From Methanomassiliicoccaceae archaeon (GTDB taxonomy: Archaea; Thermoplasmatota; Thermoplasmata; Methanomassiliicoccales; Methanomethylophilaceae), in assembly GCA_016282555.1 (NCBI GenBank), contig JAEEKU010000019.1, positions 1-6,349 of the forward strand: a stretch of DNA of 6,349 bases, given 5' to 3'. The position numbers and the translations under genes were made by a program. This document shows, piece by piece, positions 1 through 5,803 of this stretch. Within the stretch, counting starts at the first letter, position 1, and the number at the start of each line of letters is the position of its first letter. The notes below the pieces were generated by a model. That model saw only the letters and a list, made by a program, of their open reading frames with translations, made no database searches and was not told where the DNA came from.

Positions 1-146
1 ACGGCGATCACACCGTGTACAAATATTTCAGCAGCAGGGACGAAGCCAGGAATTTCGTTTCCGGGATAAGCACCAACGTTTCGATGAGGGATACGAACCT
101 GGAAGACGTTTTCGTGGAGCTTACCGGAAAAAGCGTGGGGGCATGA
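1..146 (+). CDS. ABC transporter ATP-binding protein, C-terminal end (5' partial)
   Basis: This is the last 47 residues of a protein whose start lies left of the window; full codons begin at position 3 and the TGA stop is at 144-146. The tail contains NLEDVFVELTGK, the ending typical of ATP-binding subunits of DrrA/NodI/CcmA-type ABC exporters, where it follows a small regulatory region after the nucleotide-binding domain. Walker A, signature and Walker B motifs are not in the window, so the assignment rests on this tail and on the adjacent permease. The stop codon overlaps the permease start in ATGA (143-146), so the two are surely one operon and the two proteins should form one exporter at the cytoplasmic membrane. 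Transported substrate unknown. Confidence 0.8.
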   Translation, partial: GDHTVYKYFSSRDEARNFVSGISTNVSMRDTNLEDVFVELTGKSVGA

Positions 147-904
147 GAATGGGAAATCTGCTTGTCGATACGTACCATGTCGCATGGGGCGACATCATGT
201 TCATGAAGCATAATTTCCTGAACATAATGGTAATGAGCATCATGAGCCCGATTCTGTATCTGATAGCCTTCGGATACGGGCTCAGGAGCGGGGTTACGGA
301 TATCGGGGTGCCGTACGTGGCGTTCGTGATTCCGGGTATCGCCGCGCTCTCATCGCTTTCGTCGTCCTTTTCGTCGACCGCGGCCAGAATGAACGTTCAG
401 AGGCTTTACTACAAGTGTTTCGACGAGATGATGATGTGTCCGCTCAGCATCACCTCCATAGTTCTGGGGAAATGCGTTCTGGGGCTTCTCAGAGGGCTTA
501 TCAGCGCGTTCCTGATATACGCCATCGGACTGTGCCTCGAGCCGGATTATCTTATCATCTCGCCTCTGGTAGTGCTCTGCATAGTGCTCTCGTGCGTCAC
601 GTTTTCGATGCTGGGAATGGCGGCGGCTCTTCTGGCCAAATCCCACCAGAGCATGTCTACGCTCAACTCTCTCCTCATCCTGCCCATGACCTTCCTGTGC
701 GGAACGTTCTTCTCCGTATCGGATCTGAATCCCGTGTTCCAGGCTATCCTGTACTGCTTCCCTCTCACCCATTCCAGCAGCGTGATAAGGGCGGCGGCTC
801 TGCCGGATTATCTGGATTTCCCGTGGATCTCCCTGGCGGTACTGGCGGTGTTCATGGTGGCGTTCTTCGCCGTGGATTACTACCTGCTGAAGAGGAAATC
901 CTAA
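143..904 (+). CDS. ABC-2 type transporter permease (NodJ/DrrB-like)
   Basis: A 253-residue integral membrane protein with about six hydrophobic segments (roughly residues 26-46, 57-79, 107-131, 138-165, 174-192, 228-248), the normal size and layout of an ABC-2 permease. The segment PMTFLCGTFFSVSDLNP (181-197) before the last helix matches the conserved P-M-T-F-L-x-G-x-F-F motif of the NodJ/ABC-2 family, and FVIPGIAALSSLSSSF (61-76) matches the second conserved helix. The start at 143 is chosen because it overlaps the stop of the ATPase gene (ATGA); a second ATG at 149 in the same frame is possible. It should form a homodimer or paired channel with the preceding ATPase and export an unknown small molecule or lipid-like substrate. 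Its stop lies 3 bp from the end of the convergent nitrogenase-like operon; a functional link to that operon is not shown by the sequence. Confidence 0.88.
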   Translation: MRMGNLLVDTYHVAWGDIMFMKHNFLNIMVMSIMSPILYLIAFGYGLRSGVTDIGVPYVAFVIPGIAALSSLSSSFSSTAARMNVQRLYYKCFDEMMMCPLSITSIVLGKCVLGLLRGLISAFLIYAIGLCLEPDYLIISPLVVLCIVLSCVTFSMLGMAAALLAKSHQSMSTLNSLLILPMTFLCGTFFSVSDLNPVFQAILYCFPLTHSSSVIRAAALPDYLDFPWISLAVLAVFMVAFFAVDYYLLKRKS

Positions 905-907
905 AAC

Positions 908-2176
908 TCAGACATCCTTCGCCCCGCGCAGGAGCTCGTCCAGAATGTATCTGGAGCCGAGAATTCCGTATACGGGGCGGGGGATGACGTTATCTGTTCT
1001 GAATCCGGTGTAGCCTATAGAGATCTCTATGCGGCATTCTCCGGCGGATTTCATGCGGTTCGCGGTGAGCCCCTCGCACAGAACCGCGTCGCACGGGACC
1101 GGCTCCTTTCCGAAAACTCCGGAGAATCCCTGCTTTTCCAGAAAATCTCTCAGAAGCTCAGTCTCTTCCGGATCGGATCCCGGGTCGGGGGATACCGCGC
1201 GCGGGGCCATGGACAGATATCCGTGAAGCCAGAGCGTCAGCGGACGGATGACCGAGGACAGCCCGGCGGCGGAGAACGTCAGCCCTTTGATCCTCATCGC
1301 CCTGTATCCCTGTCCGCGCAGTTTTTCGTAGGCTTTTTTTCTTTCCTTTTTAATTATTTCCAGTGCGGGAGAGGGATCGCATCCGGTTTTTTCCGATATG
1401 GTCTTGATCCACGCCTCGCAGGCGTCGAAGCCGGCGGGGGCTCCCGCGGGAGAGCGGACAGAGGGTATGCCCAGCGATTCGTAATACTCCCTGAGTCCGG
1501 AGCAGAACTCCGGGCAGACGATGATGTTGTATTCTGCGAGAACAGATTTTCTGAGATCGGCGATAGAAGCGCCGGCTCCGGGGCAGGAGATCACGGTAAG
1601 CCCCATGGATTCCACCATCCCCTGCAGCTCCTCCCTGGCATCCTCCCGGTCCTTGTCGAAAAGCGACAGTCCCAGCAGGTTCACCGATCCTTTTATGACC
1701 GTTTTCCTTTCCGGAGACAGATGCTCCATTATCCTGCGGAGCATTCCGCCGTAGCATTCCGGAGCCGGCATAGACGACAAAGATTCGTCCAGAATGATCG
1801 TCTTGTCCCCGAGCCCCAGCCTGTTGACGGCGCTGCCGTGATCGTCGCCTATGAGCCCGGCGCCCGGAGAATTGATTATCACGATGAGATCCGCGCCAGA
1901 CGCGTCCACCATGGGGAGCGCCTCGGCTGTTTTGTAGTACGCGCCGTTGATGAAGTCGTAGCCGTCCAGATACGTCGCCGGAACCCTGGGGTACCAGTAA
2001 AAGTAATCCTCCGCGTACTCTATCCGGGGAGAATTTTTCCTGGAGTATACGGCTTCGGAATAGACCATGTGCCTCACCCTGCATCCTCCCGGCCCGTGAA
2101 GAAGCACCGCGGCGTTCTCCACGCTTTCCGCCGCCATAATCGCGGCGCTGAATCCGTCAGGCAGGCTTCTTCTCAT
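908..2176 (-). CDS. Nitrogenase component 1-like protein, NifK-type subunit
   Basis: A 422-residue member of the NifD/NifK (oxidoreductase/nitrogenase component 1) family. Visible family features are VLLHGPGGC (residues 24-32, cluster cysteine C32), INSPGAGLIGDD (101-112, the site that is TTCxxxxIGDD in nitrogenase, here with S103 in place of the cysteine) and a C-terminal RPVYGILGSRYILDEL (400-415). The first P-cluster cysteine would lie about 25 residues before C32, but the protein begins only 31 residues before it and no cysteine is there. So one of three P-cluster cysteines remains. Other cysteines include C221 and C225 (CPEFC). The start at 2176 is fixed by an AAGGAGG ribosome binding site 7 nt upstream and by the ATGA overlap with the stop of the NifH-NifD fusion; an upstream extension in the same frame overlaps that gene and is a shadow. 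It is about 100 residues shorter than NifK. It should pair with the NifD-like part of the fusion as a heterodimer. Substrate unknown; NifE/NifN-like scaffold function is an alternative. Confidence 0.85.
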   Translation of the reverse strand: MRRSLPDGFSAAIMAAESVENAAVLLHGPGGCRVRHMVYSEAVYSRKNSPRIEYAEDYFYWYPRVPATYLDGYDFINGAYYKTAEALPMVDASGADLIVIINSPGAGLIGDDHGSAVNRLGLGDKTIILDESLSSMPAPECYGGMLRRIMEHLSPERKTVIKGSVNLLGLSLFDKDREDAREELQGMVESMGLTVISCPGAGASIADLRKSVLAEYNIIVCPEFCSGLREYYESLGIPSVRSPAGAPAGFDACEAWIKTISEKTGCDPSPALEIIKKERKKAYEKLRGQGYRAMRIKGLTFSAAGLSSVIRPLTLWLHGYLSMAPRAVSPDPGSDPEETELLRDFLEKQGFSGVFGKEPVPCDAVLCEGLTANRMKSAGECRIEISIGYTGFRTDNVIPRPVYGILGSRYILDELLRGAKDV

Positions 2177-4314
2177 TCCCCGTCCTCCTTCCATCCTTCC
2201 GTCGCGGGAAGCCGCAGCACGTTTCCAACGTAATCGGCGAATCTCAGCACCCCTCCGGGTCCGACTCCGGAGCGGCCGATCCTCGCGGTTCTGCATTTCT
2301 TTCCGGTGCGGAAAAGGAGATCGCATATAAGGAGATCCGGATCCAGAGATTCCAGATCGTCTTCCAGCATTTTCGGGGAGTAATTTTCCACGGTGACCCC
2401 GCCGAATCTCTCCGGACAGGTCATTCCGGGTTCTCCGCATCTGGAAAAGCATCCGATTCTTACGATTTCAGCTCCGAGATCCGCGAGGAGTTCCGCCGCC
2501 CATACGCAGCTGCGCTTGAGGCGGTCGATAATGATTATTTTCTTTCCCTCGAACACTTTTCTGTTGTTTCTCACGTAGAGATCGTATTTTTCTTCCGCAT
2601 TTTTCCATTCGCGCGCCGCTTCTTCTTCCATCCCGGCGAATTTTCCCATAGCTTCCAGCCATTTGCCGTAATCCTTCATTCCGATCGGAAGCGGGCACGG
2701 GAACGGCTTTCTTCCGGTGCGTTCCGAGATCATGCCCATAATGCTCAGATCCGACGGCGATCCGGAGAGGAGTAGATCGGTTTCCGCGCGGCAGAACATG
2801 CGGATATCTCCGGAGGGGCAGTCGTCGAGGAACCTGCAGTTGATCTTAAGCCCGAACACCGACAGGATCCTGTCCAGCTCGGCCATGCATCCGGGGGACT
2901 GCAGATCGAAGAACGAAATCCCGACGAGATTCACGTATCTCCTTTCGGGACGGACGGAAGGATCTATCATTCCGGTTATCTCTCTGACGGCCATGCGGAA
3001 TCCGTCGGTGTAGTCCCCGGCTATGTCGCCGTCGGATTCGATAAGAGCCAGTTCCGCGCCGGGGTATTTTTTTCTTATGTGCTCGATCGCATCCGCGGAA
3101 TGATCTCCTATGATCCCGGGCATGCACGTGGTTACGACGGCGATCTTCCCGCATCCTTCTTCGCAGAGCTCCTCCAGCTTCTCTTTCAGCTTTCCGGTCC
3201 CTCCGAAGATCGACGCGGAATCGTCCATCATGGTGCAGCAGACCTTGAGGGCGGCAGCGGTTCCGCCGGCGCTCTCCGGATAAAGGCTCCGGGACATGCC
3301 TCCGCGGCTCATCTCCATGAGGTACATGCAGCTCTCCGGACCGTGAAGCAGCACAGTCCAGTCGGTCAGTTTCATGAAGGCGGCCATCGCTCCGAACGCG
3401 GCGCAGGAATCCATTATGCGGGTGCCTTTTATCGAACGGCGCCTGCCGCATCCGGAGCACGGATCTCGGATCTTCTCCGGGGAGCCGGGCCTCACGGGTC
3501 TTCCGGCCGCGAGATCCGTCATCTGATCGTCGTCCAGCGGCCTGGGATCGTAAAGGGGCTGCTTCCCCTCGGAAGTTTTTATAATCAGATCCGCCACGGA
3601 GTCGATCGCAACGGATAGATCGGAATCCGGGAACAGCTCCCTGACGGTTTTTCCCGCCGCTTCGGCGGCCCTGAAGGAACTGTCCCTGGGTATCGCCGCG
3701 ATCACGGGAACCCCCGCGGCGTCCGCGAATCTTTTAACCGATTCCTCCTCGTTTTCCACTCCGCGGGAGTTCAGTATCAGCCCCAGCAGGCGGGGTTTTC
3801 CCGTATCGAAGTTGGCGAGTCCCTTCATTATATTGTTGGCGGCGTACATCGACATGAATTCGCCGGAAGTGACCAGAATAACCGCGTCCGCGTACTCCTC
3901 TCTCAGCGGAACCGCGAATCCGCCGCAGACCACGTCCCCGAGGACGTCGTACACCCTGATATCCGTGTCGTACGAGTCTGCTCCGAGTTTTTTGAGGGTG
4001 TCGAAGGTCGTCAGTATGCCTCTGCCGGCGCAGCCTATCCCCGGTTCCGGCCCTCCGGATTCCGCGCACAGCACCCCGCCGGATCCGATCTCAATCACAT
4101 CCTCCAGTTTTCTGCGGAGGACCGGAGTCTCCCGGACGTAGTCGAGAACCGTGGTCTGGGCTCTTCCTCCGAGCAGGAGGCGGGTCGAATCGTGTTTCGG
4201 GTCGCACCCGATCTGCATCACCTTCTTGTTTTTCAACGACAGGGAATAGGAAATATTGGCCGAGAGAGTGGATTTTCCGATTCCGCCCTTCCCGTAGACC
4301 GCTATCTGGAACAT
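2173..4314 (-). CDS. NifH-NifD single-chain fusion: nitrogenase-like Fe protein joined to a catalytic subunit
   Basis: A 713-residue protein with two nitrogenase-family domains. Residues 1-250 are a NifH/BchL/CfbC-type ATPase: P-loop GKGGIGKST (8-16), switch I GCDPKHDST (36-44), ESGGPEPGIGCAGRG (85-99) with cluster cysteine C95, and DVLGDVVCGGFA (123-134) with cluster cysteine C130; MYAANNI (156-162) is also strongly conserved. Residues 251-282 form a linker. Residues 283-713 are NifD-like: C304, LLHGPESC with C329, and TTCMPGIIGDH with C397 are at the spacing of the three NifD P-cluster cysteines; RFLDDCPSGDI and RAETDLLLSGS follow the second Rossmann-like domain, but the FeMo-cofactor cysteine expected near residue 517 is absent. 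Extra cysteines occur at 286/289 (CSGC) and 622/626/633. Both halves are in one uninterrupted frame, with no ribosome binding site at the junction, so this is a true fusion rather than a missed stop. The start has no Shine-Dalgarno sequence and may be leaderless. Expected role: ATP-driven, low-potential electron transfer to a reductive active site shared with the NifK-like partner. Reaction unknown; not a nitrogen-fixing enzyme by its motifs. Confidence 0.92.
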   Translation of the reverse strand: MFQIAVYGKGGIGKSTLSANISYSLSLKNKKVMQIGCDPKHDSTRLLLGGRAQTTVLDYVRETPVLRRKLEDVIEIGSGGVLCAESGGPEPGIGCAGRGILTTFDTLKKLGADSYDTDIRVYDVLGDVVCGGFAVPLREEYADAVILVTSGEFMSMYAANNIMKGLANFDTGKPRLLGLILNSRGVENEEESVKRFADAAGVPVIAAIPRDSSFRAAEAAGKTVRELFPDSDLSVAIDSVADLIIKTSEGKQPLYDPRPLDDDQMTDLAAGRPVRPGSPEKIRDPCSGCGRRRSIKGTRIMDSCAAFGAMAAFMKLTDWTVLLHGPESCMYLMEMSRGGMSRSLYPESAGGTAAALKVCCTMMDDSASIFGGTGKLKEKLEELCEEGCGKIAVVTTCMPGIIGDHSADAIEHIRKKYPGAELALIESDGDIAGDYTDGFRMAVREITGMIDPSVRPERRYVNLVGISFFDLQSPGCMAELDRILSVFGLKINCRFLDDCPSGDIRMFCRAETDLLLSGSPSDLSIMGMISERTGRKPFPCPLPIGMKDYGKWLEAMGKFAGMEEEAAREWKNAEEKYDLYVRNNRKVFEGKKIIIIDRLKRSCVWAAELLADLGAEIVRIGCFSRCGEPGMTCPERFGGVTVENYSPKMLEDDLESLDPDLLICDLLFRTGKKCRTARIGRSGVGPGGVLRFADYVGNVLRLPATEGWKEDGE
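2184..2190 (-). promoter_or_regulatory. Ribosome binding site of the NifK-like gene
   Basis: The minus strand reads AAGGAGG, a full Shine-Dalgarno sequence, 7 nt before the ATG at 2176. It lies inside the last codons of the fusion gene and decides the start of the NifK-like protein against longer in-frame extensions. With the ATGA overlap it indicates coupled translation and probably near-equal amounts of both proteins. Confidence 0.8.
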
Positions 4315-4327
4315 ACGGTATTTTCGG

Positions 4328-4340
4328 ATGGATTATCCAT
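4328..4340. promoter_or_regulatory. 13-bp palindrome, possible operator
   Basis: The plus strand reads ATGGATTATCCAT, a perfect inverted repeat with 6-bp arms around one central base. It overlaps the downstream edge of the TATA-like element and ends 14 nt before the fusion gene start, a place where a bound dimeric repressor would block transcription initiation. No second copy was noticed in the window and no cognate regulator gene is present. A chance palindrome is possible. Confidence 0.4.
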
Positions 4341-4345
4341 TATTA
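4338..4345 (-). promoter_or_regulatory. Putative archaeal TATA box of the nitrogenase-like operon
   Basis: The minus strand reads TAATAATG, AT-rich in a GC-rich surrounding, preceded by GCAAACAC, which could serve as a purine-rich BRE. It is centred about 27 nt upstream of the ATG at 4314, the usual distance from TATA box to transcription start in archaea. Together with the missing ribosome binding site this suggests a transcript that starts at or very near the start codon. Inference from position and composition only. Confidence 0.5.
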
Positions 4346-4360
4346 GTGTTTGCTGCGGTC

Positions 4361-4395
4361 CCGGCCGGCACGCTCGCGAAAAAAAAGCCGGCCGG
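4361..4395. repeat. 9-bp GC-only inverted repeat enclosing the T-run
   Basis: CCGGCCGGC at 4361-4369 is perfectly complementary to GCCGGCCGG at 4387-4395, with a 17-nt loop that holds the A/T-run and TCGCGA. The right arm is also one arm of the terminator stem at 4387-4415, so the two hairpins are mutually exclusive. It could be a backup structure that stabilises a 3' end, or a competing fold. Each arm contains the self-complementary CCGGCCGG. Confidence 0.55.
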
Positions 4396-4415
4396 AAGAA
4401 GACTCCTCCGGCGGC
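4379..4415 (-). terminator. Hairpin and T-run terminator of the pyl-containing operon
   Basis: Beginning 9 nt after the stop of the small cysteine-rich protein gene, the minus strand has GCCGCCGGAGGA, a GTCT loop, and TCTTCCGGCCGGC, pairing into a 12-bp stem with one bulged C and one G-T pair, followed directly by eight T residues (4386-4379). The form fits an intrinsic terminator, and the T-run alone would serve in archaea. It separates the pyl-containing operon from the nitrogenase-like operon. Confidence 0.75.
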
Positions 4416-4424
4416 GCTGAAGTT

Positions 4425-4937
4425 TCAGGGACGGAAAGGCTCTTTCAGCCCTTCGATCGGCTCGCTGTCGGTATTTTCGATACCGAGCTCTCTGCAGATG
4501 ATCTCCGCGGTTTTCCCGGCGCACAGCCCGGTGAGGGCGACGCACTGGACCTTGTGCTCTCCCTTGGACATGTCGAATCCCTTGGTGAGCACGCGGCAGC
4601 AGGTCGCGTTCTTGGCACTGGCAGCGCGGAACCAGTCGTGAAGCTCGTGACAGAGCGCCATGCATTTTTTTCCGGAGGGATCTCCCGGGACGGTTCTTCC
4701 GAAAAACAGCCCGAGCGCGATGACTCCGCCGTTAAGCGCTCCGCACAGGCATCCGGATTTTCCGATTCCGGCGCCCATTCCGGACGCCATGGCTGTCAGC
4801 TGCTCTCCGTTTTCCACTCCGAAACTTTTGAAAACGGCCGCCGCTACGGATTCTCCACACATGAAGCCGCTTCTGTAGTATTCTTCCGCGAGGCTCTTGA
4901 CCGCCTGCGGGCTCACGCTTTTGGCATCGAAGTTCAT
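4425..4937 (-). CDS. C_GCAxxG_C_C-type cysteine-rich putative redox protein
   Basis: A 170-residue soluble protein with ten cysteines (27, 63, 65, 92, 96, 113, 114, 132, 139, 148). MCGESVAAAVFKSFG (26-40), the glycine-rich MGAGIGKSGCLCGALNGG (54-71), KKCMALCHEL (90-99) and CCRVL (113-117) reproduce the spaced cysteine pattern of the C_GCAxxG_C_C family, which is thought to be redox active and may bind metal; its biochemical role is not established. The start at 4937 is set by an AGGAG site 8 nt upstream; the frame stays open much further upstream but that part is antiparallel-frame shadow over pylD. It follows pylD after 44 bp on the same strand and precedes the terminator, so it is probably the last gene of the pyl transcript. 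Whether it serves pyrrolysine synthesis is unknown. Confidence 0.82.
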   Translation of the reverse strand: MNFDAKSVSPQAVKSLAEEYYRSGFMCGESVAAAVFKSFGVENGEQLTAMASGMGAGIGKSGCLCGALNGGVIALGLFFGRTVPGDPSGKKCMALCHELHDWFRAASAKNATCCRVLTKGFDMSKGEHKVQCVALTGLCAGKTAEIICRELGIENTDSEPIEGLKEPFRP

Positions 4938-4945
4938 TTTTCCAA

Positions 4946-4950
4946 CTCCT
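4946..4950 (-). promoter_or_regulatory. Ribosome binding site of the cysteine-rich protein gene
   Basis: The minus strand reads AAAGGAGTT here, with the AGGAG core 8 nt before the ATG at 4937. It fixes the start of the 170-residue protein within a much longer open frame. Confidence 0.75.
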
Positions 4951-4981
4951 TTTTCCCGGATCCCGTTCCGGTTATGTATTC

Positions 4982-5803
4982 TTACCTTCTGCATCCCTTG
5001 TAGGAGTAGTAGGCGCTCTGCATTATCATCGTGGCGGCGCCTATTACCAGAGGATCGTGGATGATCACCGCTTTGTTGTAAGCTTCCTTGTCGAAGGTAT
5101 GGGGGACCCCGGGGGACGATATGACGGCTCCTTCCTTTATGTTTCCCGTGTCTATGTGGGCGGGAGAGGCGTTGATTATGTAATCCGCATTTCTTATTGC
5201 TTCTTCGACGTCCTCTATCACTCTGGTGCCCTTGTGAATTTCGGCGACCTTTCTCGCTTTTTCCAAGTCGATATCGGTAACCGCGACCTTGGATCCCTTG
5301 GCGAGAAGGAACTGGCACGCTTTGGTTCCCACCCTGCCGGCTCCGACGACCAGCACCTCTTTTCCCAGAATGCTTCCCGCGGCGGCGTTCAGCGCGGCTA
5401 TGTATCCTTTGGCGGTGCAGGACGAATTGTCGGAGTATCTCATCTCCTCGGTGTTGTAGGCGATGAACTCGTTGTCGTCGGCCATCAGGATCATGTCCGC
5501 CTTCTCCGTTATGGCTTCGGCGAATCCCTGGACGTCGGTGGTTTTGGTGACGTGGGCGTTCATTCCCAGCCAGTTGCAGATGTCCCTGACGGATTCGGTG
5601 AAGCGGGAGATGACTCCGAGACCGGAGGTCACCGGAACCACCGCCACGTTGAACGCCTCCGGATTGATGGCATGCTCCCACATTCCCACCGCTTCGCAAG
5701 CGATGTTTTTGATCTTCCTTCCCGTTAATCTTATGAGTTCGTCTTCCAGTTTCTGGAGATCCTGGGAAACGTCCTTGATGTCGTTGCCTGTAAGTCTGGT
5801 CAT
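4982..5803 (-). CDS. pylD: Pyrrolysine biosynthesis protein PylD (dehydrogenase)
   Basis: A 273-residue cytoplasmic protein. PylD oxidises the dipeptide L-lysine-Ne-3R-methyl-D-ornithine made by PylC with NAD+, and ring closure of the resulting semialdehyde gives pyrrolysine. Family features seen: an N-terminal helical domain, VAVVPVTSGLGVISRF (53-68), MADDNEFIAYN (107-117), the Rossmann dinucleotide-binding loop VVGAGRVG (152-159) followed by the acidic strand end VAVTDID (173-179), and ISSPGVPHTFD (228-238) with HDPLVIGAATM (249-259) near the end. Length is about the usual for PylD, with a short basic tail (KGCRR). It begins with the ATG directly after the pylC stop codon (TGA-ATG) and has a GGAG site 9 nt upstream within pylC, so translation is coupled. 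The stop is TAA. Confidence 0.95.
   Translation of the reverse strand: MTRLTGNDIKDVSQDLQKLEDELIRLTGRKIKNIACEAVGMWEHAINPEAFNVAVVPVTSGLGVISRFTESVRDICNWLGMNAHVTKTTDVQGFAEAITEKADMILMADDNEFIAYNTEEMRYSDNSSCTAKGYIAALNAAAGSILGKEVLVVGAGRVGTKACQFLLAKGSKVAVTDIDLEKARKVAEIHKGTRVIEDVEEAIRNADYIINASPAHIDTGNIKEGAVISSPGVPHTFDKEAYNKAVIIHDPLVIGAATMIMQSAYYSYKGCRR

Noticed and set aside
1223..2233. 336-codon open frame on the plus strand opposite the NifK-like gene
   Set aside because: Arginine-, histidine- and glycine-rich composition without a recognisable domain, lying fully antisense to a gene with clear family motifs and a ribosome binding site; a GC-rich shadow frame.
2177..2452. Longer N-terminus for the NifK-like protein (92 more codons)
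   Set aside because: The added residues are arginine-rich, overlap the conserved reading frame of the fusion gene, and the start at 2176 has a strong ribosome binding site and an ATGA junction.
3079..3618. 179-codon plus-strand open frame opposite the NifH-NifD fusion
   Set aside because: Antisense to conserved NifD-like motifs, no family features and no plausible start signal.
908..4314. True nitrogenase (nifHDK)
   Set aside because: The NifD cofactor cysteine is absent, the NifK-like subunit lacks two of three P-cluster cysteines, both catalytic parts are short, and no nifE, nifN, nifB or glnB-type genes are present.
4361..4395. CRISPR repeat or mobile element inverted repeat
   Set aside because: Only one pair of short GC-only arms, no spacer array, no transposase, and its position fits the 3' end of an operon.
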